From positions 1-64,000 of the forward strand of contig NZ_VMNH01000001.1 of the NCBI RefSeq assembly GCF_007625115.1: 64,000 nt of DNA, read 5' to 3'. The translations under genes and the position numbers were made by a program. Under the pieces are notes generated by a model that searched no databases, was not told where the DNA came from, and saw only the letters and a program-made list of their open reading frames with translations. This document shows positions 20,538-28,651 of this stretch, piece by piece; position 1 is the stretch's first letter; each line of letters starts with the position of its first letter. The stretch is from Sedimenticola selenatireducens. GTDB lineage: Bacteria; Pseudomonadota; Gammaproteobacteria; Chromatiales; Chromatiaceae.

Positions 20538-20972
20538 TCAGCTGTCCGTGTGTATAACCAAAACCGAGGATTGAGGGGGAGTACGTCCTTTTATGCAATC
20601 AACTAGCAGCGTTTCAAGAACCTTTAAAATACTTTTTATTTCTGGGGCATTATCCACAGGTAGAGCGTCATTAGATTCATCTTTTATTCTGAAAATGATT
20701 GGTTTATCGCCTATCAGTACAAGAATATAGGGATTCTTCTCATTGCGTATAAACTGGAAACCTTCACGGTTCTGGTAGTAGAGATACCCCTCGGCTCCAC
20801 AGCCAGCCTCTGGAATACCCGAAGCAGTTTCCTCAAGAATAGTCGTAGGATCGGCACCCTGCATAAGCTGCCAGGCAACCTGATCATCATCCTTAAATAA
20901 CGTAGAAACCAGTTGAGGAAGAACGAAAGCAAATAGGAAACTGAACGCCACAAAGAATAGTGCAACTCTCAT
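20538..20972 (-). CDS. uncharacterised 144-residue protein with N-terminal signal anchor
   Basis: The protein begins with a hydrophobic segment, VALFFVAFSFLFAFVLPQLV (about residues 3-22), with no clear cleavage site, suggesting a signal anchor. The rest is soluble and acidic with two cysteines (AGCGAEG and LVDCIKG) that could form a disulphide in the periplasm. No family is recognised. It lies upstream of the sugar transferase on the same strand with a 362-base gap, so it is probably separately transcribed. Codon use looks like its neighbours. Confidence 0.55.
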   Translation of the reverse strand: MRVALFFVAFSFLFAFVLPQLVSTLFKDDDQVAWQLMQGADPTTILEETASGIPEAGCGAEGYLYYQNREGFQFIRNEKNPYILVLIGDKPIIFRIKDESNDALPVDNAPEIKSILKVLETLLVDCIKGRTPPQSSVLVIHTDS

Positions 20973-21383
20973 GCTCTACTCCGTCGAACAAATGAAAGAA
21001 TAAAAGTCCGCCTGGTGTCCAAGCTATATCTTGTAATCTCAATCACTTTTCTGGCGCTTTCATAGCAATTCGCATAAATTATTACGCAGACTTAAGGATG
21101 TATCCTACAGTGAGATAGGTGATATCCTACAAGGCCGATAGTATTATATTTCTTATTTATAATTTAGAACTGCTATATACAAGCAACATCCAAGCCACAA
21201 TCATATCTCCCTGTATTTTAAGCGTAATAAAAAGGGCCATTCGCTGCGCTGTAAAGTTTTTCGACATACTTTATATAAATATGTCACTCATATTGATGCG
21301 GTGCTCAAAGTGCATTCCAAACATGTCACGTCGATTCATCCCAGATAACCCACCCAAACTGCCCCCTGGATCACTACGATAAT
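20973..21383. other. 411-bp intergenic stretch without a supported gene
   Basis: The stretch is AT-rich. It contains a direct repeat of ATCCTACA at about 21102-21109 and 21124-21131. An open frame at 21119-21382 has amino-acid composition that looks non-coding. The promoter of the 144-residue protein should lie at its left end. I see nothing else. Confidence 0.3.
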
Positions 21384-22124
21384 TCAGAATACGAAAGCCG
21401 CGATAAGCAGCGCAGTGACTTCAATTAACTCACATAGAGCGCCAGCAACATCCCCGGTCAATCCATGGATTCGGTTCAGTACAGACCGTCGAACAAAAAC
21501 AAATAGCAAATAACACCCTGCGAATACCCAAACAGCATCCCATCCCCAAAACAAAAAGGGGAATAAGGTCGCGATCACCAAGGTTTTTTTAGCCTCCGAT
21601 TGAGGCATATTTTCTGTTAATACGGCGCCTAATCCGCCTGACCTGACATAGGGAATATAAATAAAACCCGCGACCAGAGCTGCTCGTCCGAGGATGGGTA
21701 CAACAAGCACCACTGTCCCGTGTTGGTCTAATAAAAGGCTCGTCAATGCAGCCACTTTTACCATCAGGAGTAACACCACCGTGGCCACTGCAATGGGACC
21801 ACAGGTAGGATCTTTCATAAGAGCCAGGGTTCGCTCTCTATCCCCTTGCCCACCAATCCATGCATCAGCTACATCAGCAAGACCATCAATGTGCAATCCA
21901 CCTGTCACCACAACCCACACAGTTATAAGAACGGCCGCACTCAGCAATGGCTCTGCATCGCTCATCAGATTGGCAAGTGCAAACAGTATCAGACCAATAA
22001 GGAGTCCAACCAGTGGGTAGTAGAGTACACTTTGACCCTGCTCCCGATCACTTGGCATATCCAAAGTATGGGGTACCGGCAGACGAGTCAGAAAACCTAT
22101 AGCGTATAGAAAAGGTTTAAACAT
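21384..22124 (-). CDS. cobS: adenosylcobinamide-GDP ribazoletransferase (cobalamin synthase)
   Basis: The 246-residue multi-helix membrane protein begins MFKPFLYAIGFLTRLPVP and contains the family motif GGLHIDGLADVADAWIGG (about residues 78-95), with further acidic residues in RERTLALMKDPTCGPI. It joins adenosylcobinamide-GDP with alpha-ribazole (phosphate) in the last assembly step of cobalamin. It is the last gene of the minus-strand run cobU-cobT-cobC-cobS, separated from cobC by 52 bases. Confidence 0.93.
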   Translation of the reverse strand: MFKPFLYAIGFLTRLPVPHTLDMPSDREQGQSVLYYPLVGLLIGLILFALANLMSDAEPLLSAAVLITVWVVVTGGLHIDGLADVADAWIGGQGDRERTLALMKDPTCGPIAVATVVLLLMVKVAALTSLLLDQHGTVVLVVPILGRAALVAGFIYIPYVRSGGLGAVLTENMPQSEAKKTLVIATLFPFLFWGWDAVWVFAGCYLLFVFVRRSVLNRIHGLTGDVAGALCELIEVTALLIAAFVF

Positions 22125-22176
22125 TAGGACGCTTAATTATTGCTAATATAGTAAAGCTGAATGTGACGGAGGTGAT

Positions 22177-22770
22177 TCAACCCAAAGCTCCACAATGAAA
22201 AACCAGCCTAGGATAGCCTTCCTGTATACGTATCCTACTGATTCCTGCATATGGCAGCTCCATTCGAAACAGATAGCGCAGTGGGATACCCAGCACTTTG
22301 CCAATGATAAGCCGGTTAACGCCTCCATGCGCCACAATCAAAACATGTCGATTGGGGTGGTGAATTTGAATATCCTGCCATGCTGATTCAACCCTGGATT
22401 GAAACAGCACCATAGGCTCTCCATCAGGCGGCGGGTTTTCAACCGGATTCTGCCAGAAATCATTCAGTCGGTCAGGCGATTCGTTATACAGTGCATCAGG
22501 CGAGACGCCCTCCCATTGACCAAAGCCAATCTCCTTTAGGCGCTCTTCAATATTAATAGGAATGCTTTCCCGTTGACTCAACTCTGCGGCGAACTCGGCA
22601 CAACGCGCCAGCGGTGAACTGATTATTAAATCCCAAGGAGTATGATCCGCCACAGCCAAGCGCATCTGCTGCCATCCCTGTGCGCTCAAAGGGTCGTCAC
22701 GCCAGCCCCTAAATAGGGTGCCACCCTCTGGCTCGCCATGGCGTATCAGATCGACTGTTGTTGTGGTCAT
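22177..22770 (-). CDS. cobC: alpha-ribazole phosphatase, histidine phosphatase family
   Basis: The 197-residue protein has the histidine-phosphatase signature VDLIRHGEPEGGTLFRGWRD (catalytic His about residue 11), SSPLARCAEFA and the late catalytic His in VLIVAHGGVNRLII. CobC removes phosphate from alpha-ribazole-5'-phosphate or adenosylcobalamin-5'-phosphate. The position between cobT and cobS supports CobC over a generic phosphoglycerate mutase-like enzyme. It starts 24 bases after cobT. Confidence 0.88.
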   Translation of the reverse strand: MTTTTVDLIRHGEPEGGTLFRGWRDDPLSAQGWQQMRLAVADHTPWDLIISSPLARCAEFAAELSQRESIPINIEERLKEIGFGQWEGVSPDALYNESPDRLNDFWQNPVENPPPDGEPMVLFQSRVESAWQDIQIHHPNRHVLIVAHGGVNRLIIGKVLGIPLRYLFRMELPYAGISRIRIQEGYPRLVFHCGALG

Positions 22771-22794
22771 TTAGCTGTCTCGTTTAATGACACG

Positions 22795-23844
22795 TTAACT
22801 TTCTGTCACACCTGCATCTGCAAATGTTGCCATATTGTTGTGCAATTCACAGGCAGCTTTAAGTAATGGAATTGCAACCGCAGCACCACTGCCCTCGCCT
22901 AAGCGCATACCAAGACTCAAAAGCGGATTGGCATCCAGTGACTTAAGCATGGCCTGATGTCCTGGTTCTGCTGACTGATGGGAGAAGAGCAACCAGTCAC
23001 GAATTTCGGGTTGCTCCCTCACGGCCACCAAGGCCGCTGCAGTAGTGATATAGCCATCAACGAGTGCCGGAATACCCAACTGAGCACAGCTGATATAGGC
23101 ACCTACCAAGGCGGCAATCTCAAAACCACCCAAACAACGCAGTGCTTCAAGAGGTTGATTGTTCAGGTTATCGTAGCGCGATAAGGCTTCACGCAAGACC
23201 TTCGCCTTGTGCGCCACACCTTCACTGTCAAGGCCTGTGCCGGGTCCAGCGAGTTGCCCTGGATCTGCATTCAGTAGGACACATCCTAAAGCAGCCGCTG
23301 GAGTGGTATTACCGATCCCCATATCACCACCGATAAACAGATCTGCGCCACGTTCTTTTGCTCTCAGTACAGCAGCACGACCCGCATTAAGCGCGATGGT
23401 TAACTGTTCAACACGCATCGCATCCTCAACCTGAAGATTCGCTGTACCTGCCCCCGCTCTTTGACTGATGACGCCAGGAAGGTCTCCTGGTTCACGAAGC
23501 GTCCCTACATCAACCACTTCAAGATGGGCTTCATTATGTTTGGCTAAAACACTGATAGCCGCCCCACCCGCAGAGAAATTGGCCACCATCTGTACAGTCA
23601 CTTCCTGGGGAAATGCCGAAACACCCGCTGCAGCCACGCCATGATCTGCCGCAAACACGGTAATATGGATCTTCTCGATTGACGGATATTCTGCCCCCTG
23701 CAAAGCACTAAGCCGTATTGCCAACTCTTCGAGCCTGCCGAGTGATCCAGCAGGTTTTGTCAATTGCCCTTGCCTTGCAGAGGCAAGGCTTGCACAGGTT
23801 TGATCCGGCAACTTGACCGGATCATTCAGCCAATCTGGTTTCAA
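22795..23844 (-). CDS. cobT: nicotinate-nucleotide:dimethylbenzimidazole phosphoribosyltransferase
   Basis: The 349-residue length matches CobT. Family motifs seen are TKPAGSLGRLEELAIRLSAL near the N-terminus, ITVFAADHGVAAAGVSAFPQ, GGDMGIGNTTPAAAL, and the C-terminal GMRLGEGSGAA with the catalytic Glu (about residue 317). It makes alpha-ribazole-5'-phosphate from the lower ligand that BluB supplies. It overlaps the end of cobU by four bases, implying translational coupling. Confidence 0.94.
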   Translation of the reverse strand: MKPDWLNDPVKLPDQTCASLASARQGQLTKPAGSLGRLEELAIRLSALQGAEYPSIEKIHITVFAADHGVAAAGVSAFPQEVTVQMVANFSAGGAAISVLAKHNEAHLEVVDVGTLREPGDLPGVISQRAGAGTANLQVEDAMRVEQLTIALNAGRAAVLRAKERGADLFIGGDMGIGNTTPAAALGCVLLNADPGQLAGPGTGLDSEGVAHKAKVLREALSRYDNLNNQPLEALRCLGGFEIAALVGAYISCAQLGIPALVDGYITTAAALVAVREQPEIRDWLLFSHQSAEPGHQAMLKSLDANPLLSLGMRLGEGSGAAVAIPLLKAACELHNNMATFADAGVTES

Positions 23845-24368
23845 ATCTTTTCCCCTTTCATTACAAGTGGCAGACCCGCCACCGTTAATACAACACGATC
23901 ACACAATGTCGCAAGCTGCTGATGCAGTCGTCCTGACTCATCCTGAAAACGCCGGGAAAGCTTCCCCATGGGTACAATGCCCATACCCACCTCATTCCCC
24001 ACCAAGATTAGATTTCCCTGAAAGCCAGAGAGCACGGAGAACAAATCCGTCACCTGTTGTTTAAAGTGGCGGCCCTCATCCAATAACATGATATTGGATA
24101 GCCAAAGCGTCAGGCAGTCGACGATGATACAGCAGCCCATGCGCTGATGAGTTTCTATGGCGCTTGCGAGATCAAGTGGTTCCTCAACAAGCGTCCAAGA
24201 GGTGGGCCTTCGCTCTCTGTGTAAGTTGATTCGTTCAATCATTTCAAGATCATCTGCAATCCGAGCAGCCGTAGCAATATAGACCACATTATCGGTTAAT
24301 CCGCTCGCCAGCCGCTCAGCCAGAGTGCTCTTGCCTGATCGGGCTCCACCAAGAATCAGCTGTATCAC
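23841..24368 (-). CDS. cobU: adenosylcobinamide kinase / guanylyltransferase
   Basis: The 175-residue protein starts MIQLILGGARSGKSTLAERL, the P-loop typical of CobU/CobP. It continues with VVYIATAARIADDLEMIERI, the IIVDCLTLWLSN motif and NEVGMGIVPMGKLSRRFQDE. It phosphorylates adenosylcobinamide and transfers GMP. It is first in the minus-strand cob operon and divergent from the riboswitch-controlled bluB. No riboswitch was seen in front of cobU itself, so its control differs from bluB. Confidence 0.94.
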   Translation of the reverse strand: MIQLILGGARSGKSTLAERLASGLTDNVVYIATAARIADDLEMIERINLHRERRPTSWTLVEEPLDLASAIETHQRMGCCIIVDCLTLWLSNIMLLDEGRHFKQQVTDLFSVLSGFQGNLILVGNEVGMGIVPMGKLSRRFQDESGRLHQQLATLCDRVVLTVAGLPLVMKGEKI

Positions 24369-24466
24369 CTTTTTATTCTCTATCGGTAAAAGGCAAACAT
24401 TATGGGGTTCAATCTTTGCCAGGTAAACTTTAAACTAAGCTAGGTGGTATCTTCACCACTCAAACA

Positions 24467-24647
24467 CTTCAGGTGCTCGCCGTTAATAGGGCGGGAGAAT
24501 CGGGAAAGCGGTGAAACTCCGCTACGTGCCCAACGCTGTAATGGTGATTATTCCAGTTGATCGGCCCTCACCGGCACATCAGCCACTGGACTTTGTCCGG
24601 GAAGGCACTGGAATAAGATGAACCTTAGTCAGAAGACCGGCCTGAAG
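24467..24647 (+). ncRNA. cobalamin riboswitch
   Basis: The conserved core is present: GGGAAAGCGGTGAAACTCC (about 24499-24517) followed by CGCTACGTGCCCAACGCTGT. The B12-box equivalent AGTCAGAAGACCGGCCTG is at 24627-24644. The closing P1 helix pairs CTTCAGG (24467-24473) with CCTGAAG (24641-24647). Downstream, AGAATAC/GTATTCT (24658-24679) can form a hairpin just before the bluB ribosome-binding site and may be the expression platform. It faces bluB on the plus strand. Confidence 0.93.
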
Positions 24648-24704
24648 AAAAATTCAAAGAATACCTGGACAAGTATTCTCGGTTTTCCAACCAAGGGGAC
24701 TACT

Positions 24705-25439
24705 ATGGAAAATCAGACCAATATCCATCAACACGATCACCAATTCTCTGACGCTGAACGTCAGGCCGTTTATAAGTCGATATACTCACGCCGAGACGTA
24801 AGGGGCCAGTTCAAACCTGATCCCATCCCCGATGAAGTGTTAGCGAGAATCTTACAAGCCGCGCACCATGCACCCTCGGTAGGATTTATGCAGCCATGGA
24901 ACTTCCTGCTGATAAAGTCGCAACAGGTTAAACAACAGGTTCACGATCTCTTCAAAAAGGCTAATCACGAAGCTGGAGAGATGTTTGAGCAAGAAACACA
25001 ACGGCAGATCTACAGTACATTGAAGTTGGAAGGCATTCTTGAATCACCCATAAATCTGGTCGTTACCTGCGATCGGGAGCGAGCTGGCCCAGTCGTCATC
25101 GGCCGGACACATGACATGGCAATGGATGTCTACAGTAGCGTCTGTGCCGTACAAAATCTCTGGCTTGCTGCGCGGGCAGAAGGCTTGGGCGTTGGATGGG
25201 TCAGTATTTTCGATCGTCTGGAGTTAAAGAAACTGTTGCAACTGCCCACCCAAGTAACGCCGGTTGCCTATCTCTGCATTGGGTATGTTGAACATTTTTT
25301 TGTAGAACCGGAACTCAAAACCGCTGGATGGCTTGACAGATTACCCCTTCAAGACCTGGTTTTCTTTGACCAGTGGGAAAACAGTCATGCCGAACACGAG
25401 GAGAAATTGGTTAAATACCTCTCACAGGCAGCCTACTAA
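24705..25439 (+). CDS. bluB: 5,6-dimethylbenzimidazole synthase
   Basis: The start is ATG 24705 (MENQTNIHQHD), preceded by AAGGGGA at good spacing; the open frame extends to 24618, but that part is riboswitch. The product is about 244 residues with BluB motifs: SIYSRRDVRGQFKPDPIPDE, AAHHAPSVGFMQPWNFLLI, the TRQ/H-type region, and WLAARAEGLGVGWVSIFD. BluB cannibalises reduced FMN with oxygen to make dimethylbenzimidazole, the lower ligand used by CobT. Its presence implies an oxygen-exposed lifestyle. Expression should fall when cobalamin is abundant. Confidence 0.95.
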   Translation: MENQTNIHQHDHQFSDAERQAVYKSIYSRRDVRGQFKPDPIPDEVLARILQAAHHAPSVGFMQPWNFLLIKSQQVKQQVHDLFKKANHEAGEMFEQETQRQIYSTLKLEGILESPINLVVTCDRERAGPVVIGRTHDMAMDVYSSVCAVQNLWLAARAEGLGVGWVSIFDRLELKKLLQLPTQVTPVAYLCIGYVEHFFVEPELKTAGWLDRLPLQDLVFFDQWENSHAEHEEKLVKYLSQAAY

Positions 25440-25764
25440 CGACCTCTTTGGCGGGAGAGGGTTTATCACTCCCGCCACTCAATCCTCCCTTCTAGACCCC
25501 GCCGCACAGACTATTGATCCAAGGCAAACATTTTATACCTGAGCCCGTTTAGGGACTTTCAATAGATCCTGATTCGGATATACTCTTGATTGCTTTTATT
25601 AATCATGCCATTTGAGCATTTTATTATACCTAAATCTTATGCAGCTTTATTTCACCGTCGTAGAACAACCTATTTTGGGACTGTCATCGTAAGGGTCACT
25701 GCTTCTTTTTGTTAAACCCGGACGGTCATTTTTTATTAAATCTATAAAAAAATCGAGGGGATAG
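25440..25764. promoter_or_regulatory. 325-bp region between bluB and hppA with an 8-bp GC-rich stem-loop
   Basis: GGCGGGAG (25450-25457) and CTCCCGCC (25469-25476) flank an 11-base loop ten bases after the bluB stop; no T-run follows, so termination is uncertain. The rest is AT-rich leader/promoter DNA for hppA. A good ribosome-binding site, GAGGGG, lies four bases before ATG 25765. No riboswitch was recognised here. Confidence 0.4.
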
Positions 25765-27771
25765 ATGAGTTTAAGCACATTAATACCACCACTATTTGGT
25801 GTAATAGGCCTCTTTGTAGCCTTTAAGATCTATCAGCTGGTCATGCAATACGAGACCGGTAATGAGAAGGTTACCAAGATTGCAGAAGCCATTCACGAAG
25901 GCGCTATGGTCTTCATGCGTCGTGAATACAAGATGATGGGCGCTTTTGCCGCCGTTCTTGTCATCCTGCTACTGTTTTTACTTGGCGTCAAAACGGCCTT
26001 TGCCTTTGTTGTGGGTGCTTGCGCCTCAGCACTCGCAGGCTACATTGGCATGTTCTCGGCCACGCAGGCGAATGTCAGAACAACGACTGCAGCCCATGAA
26101 AAAGGGGCTTCCGAAGCACTCTCTATCGCCTTCTTTGGTGGTTCTATAATGGGGCTCTCCGTTGCCTCTATGGGTCTGCTTGGATTAGGTACACTCTACC
26201 TCTTCTTTGGCGGTGATCCCGAGACGGCTCACGCGATCCATGGATTTGGTATGGGCGCCTCGGTCGTTGCCCTCTTCTCTCGTGTTGGTGGTGGTATCTT
26301 CACCAAATCTGCTGATGTAGGCGCTGACCTGGTCGGTAAAATTGAGGCTGGCATCCCGGAAGATGATCCACGTAACCCTGGCGTTATCGCTGATAACGTA
26401 GGTGATAATGTAGGTGATGTGGCCGGTATGGGATCGGATATCTTCGAATCCTACTGCGGTTCCATGATTGCAACCATTGCAATCGCCTCAACCATGACAG
26501 CCGATGTGCTTGACCCTCTGGGTAAGCAGGCCGACTTAATGTTCCTACCCTTGGCTCTGGCATCGCTTGGTCTAATCTGTTCCATCATGGGCATTTTGCT
26601 GGTACGCAAGTACTCCGCAAAGAGTCCGGAAGTTGCCCTGCGCATTGGTACCATTGGTGCAACCATCCTGTTTATCATCACCTCTTTGGGGCTCATTAAG
26701 GTTACAGGTGTCTCGGCAGCTGTCTGGGGAGCCGTGCTCTCAGGAGCAGTCGGTGGCATCATTATTGGACTGGTCACTGAATACTACACAGCCGGCAAGC
26801 CGGTGAAAGATATTGCCAAATCAGGTGAAACCGGCCCAGCAACGGTGATGATCACTGGCCTGGCCGTGGGTATGCAGTCTGTAGTCATACCGGTTCTTAC
26901 CATCTGCGCCATTATCTTTGTATCCAGTTCGTTGGTTGGCCTTTATGGTGTAGGCATTGCAGCAGTCGGAATGTTAGCGACAGTCGGCATCACTATGGCG
27001 ATTGATGCCTATGGTCCGGTTGCCGATAACGCGGGCGGTATTGCAGAGATGGGTGGACTCGGCGCGGAAACTCGTGCAATCACCGATTCACTGGATGAAC
27101 TCGGTAACACGACGGCTGCTATCGGCAAGGGCTTTGCTATCGGCGCTGCTGCCTTGGCTGCGCTGGCAATCATCACGGCCTATGTCGAAACGGTTTCAGC
27201 CAACATACCCAATTTCTCTCTGGAATTGAGTAACCCAACCGTACTCATAGGCATGTTCATTGGCGGTATGCTGCCCTTCTTAATCGCCGCGATCACCATG
27301 ACTGCGGTCGGTGATGCAGCCTTTGACATGATCAAGGAGATTCGTCGACAGTTTCGTGAAATCCCTGGTCTCATGGAAGGAACCGCAGACCCGGATAGTG
27401 CGCGCTGTGTCGATATTGCGACTACGGCAGCCTTGAAAAAGATGATTCTCCCCGGTGTCATCGCGGTGGCCTCGCCCATGATTATTGGCTTTATCCTGGG
27501 CGCAGAATCACTCGGCGGGATGCTTGGCGGCGCCTTGCTCTCCTGCGTATTGTTGGCGCTGATGATGGCCAATGCCGGTGGTGCTTGGGATAACGCCAAA
27601 AAGTTTATCGAAAAGGGCAACTTTGGCGGTAAAGGTTCAGATGTTCACAAGGCAGCGGTGGTGGGTGACACTGTTGGTGACCCCTTCAAGGACACATCCG
27701 GTCCATCCATGAACATTCTGATCAATGTTATGGCCATTGTAAGTTTGGTGATTGCACCACTCTTGAGTTAA
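25765..27771 (+). CDS. hppA: membrane-bound ion-translocating pyrophosphatase, K+-stimulated type
   Basis: The 668-residue protein has about 15-16 membrane helices and the pyrophosphate-binding motif [20 protein letters not shown], then [20 protein letters not shown]. It also has the cytoplasmic loop [12 protein letters not shown] and the terminal [20 protein letters not shown]. In [10 protein letters not shown], Ala occupies the position that is Lys in K+-independent enzymes, so this is predicted to be K+-stimulated. It couples pyrophosphate hydrolysis to H+ or Na+ pumping; I cannot tell which ion from the sequence alone. It is monocistronic with a strong terminator. Confidence 0.95.
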   Translation: MSLSTLIPPLFGVIGLFVAFKIYQLVMQYETGNEKVTKIAEAIHEGAMVFMRREYKMMGAFAAVLVILLLFLLGVKTAFAFVVGACASALAGYIGMFSATQANVRTTTAAHEKGASEALSIAFFGGSIMGLSVASMGLLGLGTLYLFFGGDPETAHAIHGFGMGASVVALFSRVGGGIFTKSADVGADLVGKIEAGIPEDDPRNPGVIADNVGDNVGDVAGMGSDIFESYCGSMIATIAIASTMTADVLDPLGKQADLMFLPLALASLGLICSIMGILLVRKYSAKSPEVALRIGTIGATILFIITSLGLIKVTGVSAAVWGAVLSGAVGGIIIGLVTEYYTAGKPVKDIAKSGETGPATVMITGLAVGMQSVVIPVLTICAIIFVSSSLVGLYGVGIAAVGMLATVGITMAIDAYGPVADNAGGIAEMGGLGAETRAITDSLDELGNTTAAIGKGFAIGAAALAALAIITAYVETVSANIPNFSLELSNPTVLIGMFIGGMLPFLIAAITMTAVGDAAFDMIKEIRRQFREIPGLMEGTADPDSARCVDIATTAALKKMILPGVIAVASPMIIGFILGAESLGGMLGGALLSCVLLALMMANAGGAWDNAKKFIEKGNFGGKGSDVHKAAVVGDTVGDPFKDTSGPSMNILINVMAIVSLVIAPLLS

Positions 27772-27805
27772 TAATCAATAACCGATATTCACTCGGTGAC
27801 ATGCT

Positions 27806-27845
27806 AAAAGGCCCTGCAATATTCTGCAGGGCCTTTTTTTCTTTT
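27806..27845 (+). terminator. intrinsic terminator of hppA
   Basis: The stem GGCCCTGCA/TGCAGGGCC with loop ATATTC is preceded by an A-run and followed by a long T-rich tract (T8, C, T4). It starts about 35 bases after the hppA stop. Confidence 0.93.
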
Positions 27846-28058
27846 AGTAATTCATTGCTGAACTTAATAATTTCACCAGTGTTTTGTCCCTGTGATGATC
27901 TATACTCCATCAGTAGCTGCTGCAAAATCCTTTAGTTCATCTGTAATATGCGAATATTTACATGACCTTAAGGCTTTAATTATCCTCAAAATGATCGTTT
28001 TTGTTATATTGCGGTCTATAATTGTATGCGAACGCTCACGTAGAGCAGGTATAGGATC

Positions 28059-28502
28059 ATGGAAGTTTTCATTCGAAGATTGCCAAACTCAACCACCCGC
28101 CTCGATTTGATGCAGTTTCTATCCATTGCGCTGAAACCCAAATGGTATCGACTACAGTTTGCCCCACTTGGTCATTTGGTACATTGTGAAATCTGTCGTA
28201 TTGATGATCCAATTAATAAATTAGTTGAATATCATGGTATTGCTAAGATAGAACCGCCATCAGCCGCCAAAATGATAATTAATCAACTAAATGGCGAATT
28301 CTTCAAAACTAAACAGGTAGAAGTAAGAAAATTTTTCCGCCGATCAATCAATAGAGACCGTAGACGGACGTCATTAGCCCAGCCGTCTCAAGCTATACTT
28401 GAAAAAAGAAAACAGGATCGCCGACGCCCACAGATTCATACCGAGTTTCTTACCGCTGGAGTGACTTCTGACTCACTCGCAATACACACTCACTCGCTTT
28501 AA
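28059..28502 (+). CDS. RRM-like putative RNA-binding protein
   Basis: The 147-residue protein begins MEVFIRRLPNSTTRLDLMQF and continues with VEYHGIAKIEPPSAAKMIIN and then QLNGEFFKTKQVEVRKFFRR. This is the beta-alpha-beta-beta-alpha-beta order of an RRM fold over residues 1-95, with strand motifs VFIRRLP and VEVRKF. The tail is strongly basic (NRDRRR and EKRKQDRRRPQ), suggesting nucleic-acid contact. Canonical RNP1 aromatics are only partly recognisable, so binding is inferred. The start ATG 28059 has GGA close upstream. It precedes the HsbR-like gene by 149 bases on the same strand. Confidence 0.65.
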   Translation: MEVFIRRLPNSTTRLDLMQFLSIALKPKWYRLQFAPLGHLVHCEICRIDDPINKLVEYHGIAKIEPPSAAKMIINQLNGEFFKTKQVEVRKFFRRSINRDRRRTSLAQPSQAILEKRKQDRRRPQIHTEFLTAGVTSDSLAIHTHSL

Positions 28503-28651
28503 CCACAACCATTTGATTGATACAGCACCACTAACTGTAAAATTTACGCCATTTAGGGTAAAACCTCCCTTTTAAGAAACCTTATACCCTGCCGCTACAG
28601 CTTCCAGAACCCGAGTTAACAGTAACTCTCCTTGGCCATGAGTAGCGACAT

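Noticed and set aside
21119-21382. 87-codon open frame in the cobS downstream region
   Set aside because: The residue composition (Ile/Ser/Lys/Cys-rich, no pattern) looks like translated AT-rich intergenic DNA, with no ribosome-binding site.
24618-24704. N-terminal 29-codon extension of bluB
   Set aside because: It overlaps the conserved B12 box and 3' arm of P1 of the cobalamin riboswitch, and a good ribosome-binding site precedes ATG 24705.
27728-27925. 65-codon minus-strand frame at the end of hppA
   Set aside because: It overlaps the hppA 3' end and its intrinsic terminator and has no recognisable features.
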